From Promethearchaeota archaeon (GTDB lineage: Archaea; Asgardarchaeota; Lokiarchaeia; Sigynarchaeales; SOKP01), in NCBI GenBank assembly GCA_019057735.1, contig JAHLWV010000101.1:1-7580 (forward strand): a stretch of DNA of 7,580 nucleotides, read 5' to 3'. The notes below the pieces were generated by a model that had not been told where the DNA came from, did no database searches, and saw only the letters and a program-made list of their open reading frames with translations. Numbering within the stretch: position 1 is the stretch's first letter; every line of letters starts with the position of its first letter. Shown one piece after another: positions 1-6,138 of this stretch. The translations under genes were made by a program, and so were the position numbers.

Positions 1-1
1 A

Positions 2-1108
2 AAAAAAAAAATTGCCATATCTACTTTAATTTCATCTTTTCTAATTATATTTTTAATAATTATTTCTATATTAGTTCCAATTAATAATAACAGAGAATCT
101 TTTTGGTTTTATGATCCAGGTAATAACGTCTATTCTGTGGCGATATCGTCAGATGGTTCGTATTTTACGGCAGGTACAGAAACTAGTATTTATTTTTTTT
201 CCAAATCAAGCCGTACACCATTATGGGAATATATAACGAACAGCAATGTATATTCTGTGGCGATATCGTCAGATGGTTCCTATATTGCCGCGGGAAGTCC
301 TAACAATACTTTTTATTTATTTTCCAAATCAAGTAACATACCATTGTGGAATTATACTTCAAATGATGATTTGGATTCGGTTGCAATTTCATCTGACGGT
401 TCATATATAGTTGTAGGGAGCGATCATAATGTATCTTTATTTTCCAAATCAAGTAACATACCATTGTGGAATTATGTATCAACTAAACTTTTTTGGCGGG
501 TATCGATATCATCAGATGGTTCATATATCGCTGCTGTAGATAGCAATAATTTTTATTTATTTTCAAAATCAAGTAACATACCATTGTGGAATTATACAAC
601 GAATAAGTGGATGTTGGGATTGGCAATCTCATCTAATGGCATGTATATCGCAGTTGGAGATTTTAACAACACTGTTTATTTATTTAATAGAACAAGTTCT
701 ATACCTATGTGGTATAAACAATTTGATTCTTATCGATCTATAGTATCAGTAGCAATTTCATCTGATGGTTCATATATAGCGGTGGGAAGTTCTGATAATA
801 ATTTATATTTATTTGAAAAAAATAGTTCTACGCCATTGTGGAATTATACAACAGAGTGGGGATTTAATTCAGTGGCGATATCATTCGATGGCTCATATAT
901 CGTGGGGTCGAGTACAGCAATTTGGGGCAGTAGCGGTTTTTCGCCCCCTCCTCCTCCTGAAGGAAAGGTTTACTTATTTACAAATAATAATTCCGAACCG
1001 ATATGGAGCCATAATATAGGTAATTACATCACATCAGTGGCAATTTCAACTGATGGTACACATATAATAGTAGGAAGTGATGATGGCAAGGTTTATCTTT
1101 TCTTTTAA
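2..1108 (+). CDS. Membrane-anchored WD40-like beta-propeller protein, 5' end outside window
   Basis: This is a repeat protein that probably folds as a beta-propeller outside the membrane. The frame is open to the window edge, giving 368 visible residues. It begins KKK followed by a hydrophobic stretch at about residues 4-27 (a signal peptide or N-terminal anchor), so the GTG at 137 is internal and the true start lies just left of base 1. Eight units of about 40 residues follow. Each has a core like VAISSDGSYIAAGS, then YLFSKSS, then PLWNY. The eighth unit stops after YLF, and the N-terminal FWFYD at residues 34-38 can supply its missing PLWNY-type strand, so an eight-blade ring closed by strand exchange is likely. 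Blade 7 carries an insertion with five prolines encoded at 944-958. No catalytic residues are visible, and a binding or scaffold role is inference. PQQ-like propellers are an alternative family name. Confidence 0.85.
   Translation, partial: KKKIAISTLISSFLIIFLIIISILVPINNNRESFWFYDPGNNVYSVAISSDGSYFTAGTETSIYFFSKSSRTPLWEYITNSNVYSVAISSDGSYIAAGSPNNTFYLFSKSSNIPLWNYTSNDDLDSVAISSDGSYIVVGSDHNVSLFSKSSNIPLWNYVSTKLFWRVSISSDGSYIAAVDSNNFYLFSKSSNIPLWNYTTNKWMLGLAISSNGMYIAVGDFNNTVYLFNRTSSIPMWYKQFDSYRSIVSVAISSDGSYIAVGSSDNNLYLFEKNSSTPLWNYTTEWGFNSVAISFDGSYIVGSSTAIWGSSGFSPPPPPEGKVYLFTNNNSEPIWSHNIGNYITSVAISTDGTHIIVGSDDGKVYLFF
10..82 (+). other. Signal peptide or N-terminal membrane anchor of the propeller protein
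   Basis: In the propeller frame, bases 2-10 encode three lysines. The next 24 codons are almost all Ile, Leu, Phe, Ser and Val, ending in VPI before a polar NNNRES stretch. Positive residues followed by about 22 hydrophobic ones is the classic pattern for a signal anchor that puts the C-terminal propeller outside the cell. No clear cleavage site or lipobox cysteine is visible, so an uncleaved anchor is slightly favoured. Confidence 0.75.
131..597 (+). repeat. Near-identical 120-bp tandem repeats inside the propeller gene
   Basis: Blade-coding DNA repeats with an exact 120-bp period. Bases 316-355 and 436-475 are identical over 40 bp, and 551-597 matches 311-357 with one mismatch. Bases 131-159 and 251-279 share 29 identical bases. 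Synonymous sites are also identical, so these blades arose by recent duplication or are kept alike by gene conversion. Later blades (from about 600) keep the protein pattern but not the DNA identity. Confidence 0.85.
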
Positions 1109-1148
1109 CCCCTCTGATATTTTATCAATCTTGTTGTTTCTTTTTATT
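1109..1148 (+). terminator. Possible T-rich transcription end of the propeller gene
   Basis: The stop codon at 1106-1108 is followed by a pyrimidine-rich stretch with T clusters at about 1129-1147 (ttgtttctttttatt). Archaeal RNA polymerase often stops at such T tracts without a hairpin. No strong stem is visible here. Confidence 0.3.
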
Positions 1149-1322
1149 GGTAGTCACTTCGGGGAGGGGAGTTTTTAAAGGAAGATCGTTTTTTAAAGAT
1201 AGGTTAGAAGAGATTAAATCATTACATCTGAAAGCTCATAGATTTGAGTTTGGAGTGGAGTAAAAGAGCACAAATTTAAAATTGTGAATTTTTGCTACAT
1301 TACACGTAAACTCTGAGGGAGT

Positions 1323-1351
1323 CTTCCGGTGTATGCCAGAATTACCGGGAG
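1323..1351 (+). other. 8-bp hairpin, possible structured RNA element
   Basis: cttccggt (1323-1330) pairs with accgggag (1344-1351) over 8 bp with one G-U wobble, leaving a 13-nt loop. A smaller actc/gagt stem lies just upstream, and two CCGG blocks near 1410-1430 could pair. In this AT-rich stretch the GC-rich stem stands out. No known RNA family is recognised, and neither transcription nor strand can be shown. Confidence 0.3.
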
Positions 1352-1703
1352 CAGAAAAAATTCAATAAAAAAGTTAAAGTTCAAGCAATCGATATAAAAA
1401 GGAAAAATTCCGGCGTTATGCTAAACCGGCTAAGTGAAAAGATTTAAATACTGCCAAATAAATGTTATTTCAAAGAAAGATAAAATTCGACCGATTCAAG
1501 TCTTTTGAGTTTTAATCTATCGCTAAGTAAAAAAAACTTACAAATAAAAAAAATAGTAATAGAATAGGGTAAAAATATAACCGTGATTCCTGCGCCAACC
1601 TGGATTTTTGTCTTTTGGTAGTGCGTAAAGCACTCATCTAATTCTCCCCCTTTTCTATTTCTGACCTTGTTTTTAGGTCGCGGCAGCAGGAGTCGCCTTC
1701 TCA

Positions 1704-1758
1704 CTTTTCCTTCCCCCTTCCCCCTTCTCTTCCTTCTTTCTCTTGTTTTTTTTTTTTT
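1704..1758 (+). repeat. Polypyrimidine tract with mirror repeat and T13 run
   Basis: Bases 1704-1744 are 41 consecutive pyrimidines. After a single G comes a run of 13 T (1746-1758). Within the tract, cttcccccttcccccttc (1710-1727) reads the same in both directions on one strand, a mirror repeat of the kind that can form intramolecular triplex DNA. The complement has two GGGGG runs. The T run could also stop plus-strand transcription. Confidence 0.6.
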
Positions 1759-1764
1759 AAATTC

Positions 1765-1803
1765 TCCAGAATAAACTGGAAATTATCCATAATAAACTGG
1801 AAA
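1765..1803 (+). repeat. Two tandem 13-bp repeats with a small stem-loop
   Basis: aataaactggaaa occurs at 1770-1782 and again at 1791-1803, spaced 21 bp apart. The first copy forms a 5-bp stem, tccag (1765-1769) with ctgga (1776-1780), around an aataaa loop. The second has a weaker ccat/ctgg version. The role is unknown; a protein-binding site or a small remnant of a repeat family is possible. Confidence 0.45.
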
Positions 1804-1988
1804 GAAACAATCGACGATTTTTTATCCAAGGTCGATTCGTTGAATTCGATAGTTTTAGCTGTTTTCATCGGTGGGTAACACTTTGGTACGAACCGAAAAA
1901 TGTGCCAAAAAATATCTTATCTAGAAGTATCCTATAGAATTCAGAACACTTCTATTCTTCTGCAAAAAAAATTCGCGATTTCTTGTCC

Positions 1989-1996
1989 TTTATATA
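1989..1996 (+). promoter_or_regulatory. TATA box upstream of the inverted-segment gene
   Basis: tttatata is centred about 25 bp before the ATG at 2018, the distance expected between an archaeal TATA box and the transcription start. The message would then be leaderless, beginning at or next to the start codon. This supports 2018 as a real gene start. No clear BRE is visible. Confidence 0.5.
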
Positions 1997-2017
1997 GGTC
2001 TAGTTTTATAAGTGGTC

Positions 2018-2152
2018 ATGAACGAAAATTCAAAAGTTATGATTCGGATAGAATACGAACGCAACGCGACGAGGAGAGCTTTCTACGGGGAAATCGACGA
2101 GAACAAGTTAGAGGAGCTTCACGCGGGAGAAGAAAGCTTTTATCTCCATAAT
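2018..2152 (+). pseudogene. Unknown gene, N-terminal segment (part 1 of 3, cut by an inversion)
   Basis: These are the first 45 codons of a protein of unknown function, beginning MNENSKVMIRIEYERN and running through EIDENKLEELHAGEESFYLHN. It looks truly coding: rich in Glu, Asn and Arg, higher in GC than its surroundings, and 25 bp downstream of a TATA box. A GTG two codons upstream in the same frame is less likely as the start. After about 2152 the frame stays open by chance to 2230, but the sequence then belongs to a minus-strand reading frame. If 2153-2717 is reversed, this segment continues in frame (LHN, then DTENKEGF) into the middle segment. It is called a pseudogene because the gene is split in this orientation, and a reversible switch is possible. 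No homologue is recognised. Confidence 0.65.
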
Positions 2153-2158
2153 AAGACC
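2148..2158 (+). repeat. Left inverted repeat of the inverted segment
   Basis: ataataagacc here matches ataatgatacc read on the minus strand from 2722 to 2712, 9 of 11 bases. The first five (ataat) are identical and contain the inferred breakpoint. Outside the core, tatct here and tatgt on the other side extend the likeness weakly. Confidence 0.4.
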
Positions 2159-2717
2159 TCACTAAATTGTCATCGTAATTATCTTCTATTAAATCAAAAA
2201 GTCCAATTAACATTCCACATACTAATCTAAAGGCTTCATAAAATCCTTCTATATTATTAACAAGAGTTTCAGCATCCTTTTCTAAAATTTTTTTATTTTC
2301 TATCAATCTCTTCTTAAGATTCTTTTGCTCCTCCCAAAAAGGGAGATTAAAGTTTAAAATTTCTTTTCTTATTTTATAGCGAATAATTTCAACTGGTTGA
2401 CCTTTTAATTTAGCTATTCTATCTTTTACCCATTCTTTGAATTTGCCCTTCGTTAATACGCTAACGGTAATATCGGAAGGAGTATTTCTATTCTTATTTA
2501 TTGCAGGCATTATTTTTATTATAAAATTGTATATTAATCCTAATGATTTACGTAGTTCAGTTTCTAATCCTGTTGTGATTAATTTTTCAAGATTTATAAT
2601 AAAGAGATTATAATCTTCTTCAGCACATATTGGGATATTATATTTTGTATATTTATATTTTATTCTATATTCAAAAGCTCTAATTTTGACCTCAAATCCC
2701 TCTTTATTCTCGGTATC
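2153..2717 (-). pseudogene. Unknown gene, middle segment in inverted orientation (part 2 of 3)
   Basis: The minus strand encodes about 188 residues with no stop and no proper start: the open frame runs from 2825 to 2037, and the first ATG is at 2510, well inside. Residues read coherently from DTENKEGFEVKIRAF to the end EDNYDDNLVRS. Outside 2153-2717 the same frame becomes the antisense of plus-strand coding DNA, and its apparent C-terminus is an unnatural Arg/Ser/Leu-rich string. A segment lacking both natural ends, placed between a 5' fragment and a 3' fragment on the other strand, is what an inverted gene middle would look like. The product has a Lys/Glu-rich, probably helical stretch (KGKFKEWVKDRIAKL to ILEKDAETLVNNIEGF) and no recognised domain. 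It is more AT-rich than part 1. The alternative is a foreign gene fragment inserted between two genes. Confidence 0.65.
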
Positions 2718-2722
2718 ATTAT
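2712..2722 (-). repeat. Right inverted repeat of the inverted segment
   Basis: On the minus strand this reads ataatgatacc, the imperfect partner of the copy at 2148-2158. The perfect ataat part covers 2718-2722, so the segment between the cores is 565 bp (2153-2717). The repeat is short for a site-specific invertase, which leaves chance or microhomology open. Confidence 0.4.
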
Positions 2723-3133
2723 AACATAGGATTTGTACTCGATTTAAACGATCAGAATTCTGTAAATAAGTTTGTTGAAATGATTCCGATTTTGTTAGGA
2801 AATCTACTGGTGCGCCCTGCTGCTTTTATCGTTAGGGAACCTGATTACGATAATTTACAAAATGACCAATGTTTGTTTACATTTGGCATGTCAGGAAGTT
2901 TGCTACCAAGTCAATTGATAGGTGGTAAAGCCGGTCCTCCATCTACAGGAATGAGATGGACTGGTGGCAGCGAAATCGATTATAAAAGATCTTCCTACTA
3001 TTTAAAGTGGAACGAGATCGTTTCAAAGCACAACACTTTATCTATTCATAAGCTTAACAATCCTAACGATTTCTACGTTATTTGCAAATTGATTTCGTGG
3101 ATTCGAGATTATAAAATTCCTAAATTAGATTAA
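2718..3133 (+). pseudogene. Unknown gene, C-terminal segment (part 3 of 3)
   Basis: This segment has about 138 codons with a natural stop at 3131-3133. The frame is open from 2690, but plausible protein begins near 2720 (YNIGFVLDLNDQNSVNKFVE), upstream of the ATG at 2780, so that ATG is internal and no good start exists. The middle holds a Gly/Pro/Ser-rich stretch (FTFGMSGSLLPSQLIGGKAG, then PPSTGMRWTGG), followed by a basic and aromatic C-terminus ending IRDYKIPKLD. When 2153-2717 is flipped, the middle segment runs into it in frame (LVRSYYNIGF), giving 371 residues in total. The function is unknown. Its stop overlaps the stop of the convergent LRR gene. Confidence 0.65.
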
Positions 3134-4395
3134 TATCTATACTTTTTTCCATTCTTAATTATAAATCTTTTTTTTTCCATTCTTACACTTACTCCCTTCT
3201 TCCTAAGCGAGGCGATTACAGGTGAGTTCTTTTTAATTTTATTATCCTCCAGAACTATACCTTTTAAAGACTTCATTTCAATCATCCTTTCGGGAAGATC
3301 TGACAATAAATTACCGCCCAAAGCTAGCTGAGCGAGTGAATCCATTTCAATTATGGCGTCTGGGAAGTGTTCTAAACAATTATTTCCGAGGTGTAGTTTT
3401 TTAAGAGATTTGAGATTCCCAATAGAGATAGGGAGTTCTACTAACTTGTTACGATCTAATCGTAGCTCTTCTAACAACTGAAGCATTCCTATAGATTTAG
3501 GGAGCTTTTTAATCTCGTTATCGTTAAGAATCAACCACCTTAAATTCTCTAAATCGCCGATAGAGTCAGGAAGTTCCTCAAGTTTGTTATGATCCAATTT
3601 CAAAACTTCAAGACTTTTTACGCGTCCAACGCTGTCTGGAATTGCCTTAAGGTTACTATGAGACAGATACAACCATCTTAAAGCAGTTAATTTTCCTAGC
3701 GCAGTAAAAATCTTTTTCCATTTCAAATCCGAGAGAGTTTTAAAATTTAAAAAGTCGATCTCCATAGCATAAACATCTTTTATTGAAAACGCGAGCTGAT
3801 TCGGCTTATCTCCCCACATAAATTCGTCCATTTTGTTAGAACATAGTTTAAATTCGGCTCCAGTTTCCCTTTCAATGGCGCGAAGAGCCTTCACCTCTGA
3901 TTGGTTAGGCATCACGCTCCACATCTCCTCTCTGGTCAAATAATCCATGTATCCCTCCAGTGCTAGGTATTGTCTAACCGAGTCTGGTCCCTTTTCAAAC
4001 CGTTTTCCTATCTCGTCTTTGAAGATTCTCTCTGCCTTTTGATCGCCAACTTCAGTTAATTTTTTTAACAGCGGGAACGCCAAATTACTGTGTATAAATC
4101 GCGTATCGTAGCCTTGCTCAGCCCACACCTGTAAGTTGCTACAATGCCCCCAGAACTCCACTTCGGGAGGGATATCGATCTTAAAGCTTTCTGGATTACC
4201 TCTTTCCAAAGATTTGTCCAGCTTTTCGGCAGCTTCATCAATGGAATCGACTTCGTCGTATAAACCTATGTCTTGAGCTGGAATGTTTAGCAATAAATAT
4301 TTGCATTGAATAAATTCTTCTCCATTGACATAAACGTTAGTTTTGCCATCCTCCAACTTTAGCTCAACGAATTCGTTAATTACAAATTCCAACAT
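3130..4395 (-). CDS. Leucine-rich repeat protein with Asgard-type N-terminal domain
   Basis: This intact gene of 421 residues starts at ATG 4395, directly preceded on its own strand by a purine run ending aagg. No signal peptide or membrane segment is visible, so it is probably cytoplasmic. Residues 1-230 form a non-repeat domain with FVINEFVELKLEDGKTNVYV at the N-terminus and FWGHCSNLQVWAEQGYDTRF near 81-100. I associate this domain with many Lokiarchaeal LRR proteins, from memory. Residues 234-389 hold about seven 23-residue LRRs of the form LxxLxxLxLxxNxLxxLPxSIG, so an arc-shaped binding surface is expected. The last 30 residues are strongly basic (EKKRFIIKNGKKYRY). Protein-protein binding is the family expectation; the partner is unknown. 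Its stop overlaps the stop of the convergent gene. Confidence 0.9.
   Translation of the reverse strand: MLEFVINEFVELKLEDGKTNVYVNGEEFIQCKYLLLNIPAQDIGLYDEVDSIDEAAEKLDKSLERGNPESFKIDIPPEVEFWGHCSNLQVWAEQGYDTRFIHSNLAFPLLKKLTEVGDQKAERIFKDEIGKRFEKGPDSVRQYLALEGYMDYLTREEMWSVMPNQSEVKALRAIERETGAEFKLCSNKMDEFMWGDKPNQLAFSIKDVYAMEIDFLNFKTLSDLKWKKIFTALGKLTALRWLYLSHSNLKAIPDSVGRVKSLEVLKLDHNKLEELPDSIGDLENLRWLILNDNEIKKLPKSIGMLQLLEELRLDRNKLVELPISIGNLKSLKKLHLGNNCLEHFPDAIIEMDSLAQLALGGNLLSDLPERMIEMKSLKGIVLEDNKIKKNSPVIASLRKKGVSVRMEKKRFIIKNGKKYRY
3143..3176 (+). terminator. Possible T-tract terminator for the plus-strand gene ending at 3133
   Basis: Runs of 6 T (3143-3148) and 9 T (3168-3176) follow the stop codon at 3131-3133. 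They lie in the antisense of the lysine-rich tail of the LRR gene, so they may simply reflect AAA codons. They would still suit archaeal T-tract termination. Confidence 0.3.
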
Positions 4396-4669
4396 CCTTT
4401 TTTTCTTTCTATTGCATTTGGTTATCTTTTTGAATTACAGCTAAGTTTAATAATCAAATTCTATTATAAAAATAAAAGCCTTCCCTTATATTTCTGATTT
4501 TTTATATTGTAGATTTAAATAAATTTCACGAGTTTAACAAAAAAATACATTATTTATTATTTAAGCCTTTTTAATTCAAAGAGGGTTAAGATTTCTGATA
4601 GATTTTTATAACATCAAGTAAAGGATTAAATAACCTTTTTCTATCATAAAAATTATATGTGAGTTTAAT
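4396..4669. other. Divergent promoter region between the LRR and transporter genes
   Basis: No gene is seen in this AT-rich spacer. On the minus strand a TATA-like tttttataat (around 4463-4472) lies about 70 bp before the LRR start. On the plus strand tttttataa (around 4603-4611) lies about 60 bp before the transporter ATG at 4670. Both are only candidates in such AT-rich DNA. A gtgag at about 4659-4663 is the only weak ribosome-site candidate for the transporter. Confidence 0.4.
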
Positions 4670-6084
4670 ATGACTGAACAAAGAAATACATTATTTGAGG
4701 AAAAAGTACCAACACGATCCAAATTTGCATATGGAGGAGCAGTTTTCGCCAACGGAATACTTTCAGGTTTAGGCTTAGGACCAATCACATACTAATACAA
4801 TATAACATTAGGTTTAAGTGGGACTTTACTAGGTTTGGCATGGATGATATTTATCATATGGAACGCAATTAACGACCCATTATTTGGATTCTTGGAAGAC
4901 CGTACTAAATCAAAGAAATATGGCCGTAGGATCCCATACATTCGATTTGGGGCTCCAGTTTATGCAATATTATTTATGTTTTGTTGGTTCCCGCTAATAT
5001 TAACAACGAGGTAGCACTGTTTTTCAACTTTTTAATTATTCTTTTTGCTTTTGATACGATTTATACGATAATTGGTCTAATCACATATTCCTTACCGGCA
5101 GAAATGGCAATATCATCTAAAGCTCGAGCGGGAATAATGGTTTTCAGCTCAATTTTTAGCGGTTTAGCACTTCTAATCACATTTTTGCTACCTACTCTAT
5201 TGTTAACTGGCGAATCTTCGCCACCTGTCGATGTTTTCTTAACAGCTATGGTAATTATCGGTATAGTCTGTGGTATTATTTTGTTTATTAGTAGTTATTT
5301 TTTAAAGGAAAATAAATATACGCAGCTTGAAGAACCGTTAGGATATTGGACTGGCTTGGTTGAAACTTTTAAAAACAAATCGTTTTTAATTTTTGAAGTC
5401 TCAAATTTCTGCTTCACGATTGCACAATACATTCTTACGACTTCTGTATTTTACTATATAGGTTTCGTTTTAATGGTTGAGGGAGTACTAGCAATGTTGC
5501 CGTTACTTATATTTTTTCTCGTTATTTTTGCGTTTACTGTCGTTTACAACAAAATTTTAGGAAAGCACGAATTAAAAAAAGTGTACTTTTTCATACTGTT
5601 AATGACGGGGTTAAGCTTCATTGTGTTCTTCTTTATAGGATGGAATTTTATTACTGCAATACTCGGAATGGTGCTTTTAGGAATTGGTTTTTCTGGATAT
5701 TTCATGACCGGACAATTAATGATGGCTGATATTATAGATTACGACGAGATACGCACGAAAAAGCGTCGCGAAACGAGTTATTCTGGGGTCAACGCGTTAT
5801 TAACTAAGCCGGCAGTATCAATTGCCCCTTGGCTTTTCCTAACAATAATCGCATCTTTTGGATTTGATAACGAGGCAGCAATTCAAACACCAAACGCCCA
5901 ATTGGGAATAATGATTGGTTTTACAATTATACCAGCAGTACTTATTTTAATCGCTGCTCTTGTTATAAAACTTTTCCCTTTAAGCGGTCCTAAATGGAAA
6001 GAACAGAAATTAGAGCTACAAAGAATTCACGCGGAAAAAGAGAAAGCGTATCTAGAGCATCTTAAAAAGGAAGGGAAGATTTAA
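4670..6084 (+). pseudogene. GPH-family (MelB-type) sugar:cation symporter, broken by a stop and a frameshift
   Basis: This is a membrane transporter of the glycoside-pentoside-hexuronide:cation symporter family (MFS fold), which moves sugars into the cell with H+ or Na+. From ATG 4670 the frame reads MTEQRNTLFEEKVPTRSKFA and then 41 codons to a TAA at 4793-4795. It continues in the same frame through the family signature NDPLFGFLEDRT...GRRIPY (4871-4939), then stops at TAG 5012. The rest is open in another frame from about 4981 to the stop at 6082-6084. It includes the family's DYDEIRTKKRRETSYSGVNA loop near 5738-5797 and many membrane helices. One extra T in the T run at 4979-4982 would join the two frames. 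Repaired length is 471 residues, normal for the family. The damage is either recent decay or sequencing error, and TAA is not a known archaeal recoding codon. Confidence 0.85.
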
Positions 6085-6138
6085 GAAGAAATTATTTCTA
6101 ATTATTTTTTTTTTTCATTTAAGTCAATAGATATATAT
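6085..6138. terminator. Convergent spacer with an 11-T tract
   Basis: Only 54 bp separate the stops of the convergent transporter and GH4 genes. On the plus strand an 11-T run (6105-6115) lies about 20 bp after the transporter stop and fits an archaeal T-tract terminator. No equivalent T run is seen for the minus-strand gene. Confidence 0.45.

Larger units (their letters stand above)
1109..2017. other. Gene-poor intergenic region of about 900 bp
   Basis: No convincing gene is present. On the plus strand there is a short coding-like fragment at about 1190-1263, ending EEIKSLHLKAHRFEFGVE and then TAA, and an open stretch of about 45 codons ending at about 1447. Both lack a credible start and may be gene relics. 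A 79-codon minus-strand frame at 1465-1704 starts with GTG, has an arginine-rich N-terminus and one hydrophobic stretch, and lies downstream of a purine-only tract. It has no recognisable domain or promoter, so it is not called. The region also holds a hairpin near 1323-1351, a 5-bp stem at 1620-1634 (agtgc/gcact), a polypyrimidine tract and two direct repeats, listed separately. Confidence 0.6.

Noticed and set aside
1465..1704. 79-codon minus-strand open frame with an Arg-rich start and a hydrophobic stretch
   Set aside because: It has a GTG start and no recognised domain. Its upstream DNA is a simple purine tract, and no promoter is visible. It could be a small membrane protein, but nothing beyond openness supports it.
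1109..2017. tRNA or CRISPR array in the long intergenic region
   Set aside because: No cloverleaf with a T-arm GGTTCGA-like core was found. The only direct repeats are two 13-bp copies, far from an array.
1900..2151. 83-codon plus-strand frame overlapping the 5' end of the inverted gene
   Set aside because: Its C-terminus is an Arg-rich out-of-frame reading of the better MNENSKV frame. Its start lies upstream of the TATA box for that gene.
2037..2510. Minus-strand gene starting at ATG 2510 and ending at 2037
   Set aside because: The frame reads as protein well upstream of 2510, to about 2717. Its last 38 codons are antisense to a better plus-strand coding segment. Both ends are artefacts of the inversion junctions.
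2153..2717. Insertion sequence or transposon inserted into a gene
   Set aside because: No transposase motif, no convincing terminal repeats beyond 11 bp and no target-site duplication were seen. The in-frame joining on flipping fits inversion better.
4606..4788. 60-codon minus-strand frame over the transporter start
   Set aside because: It is antisense to a clear transporter N-terminus and has no features of its own.
4793..4795. Recoding of the in-frame stop in the transporter
   Set aside because: The codon is TAA, not the TAG used for pyrrolysine or the TGA used for selenocysteine. A frameshift also follows, so mutation or sequence error is simpler.
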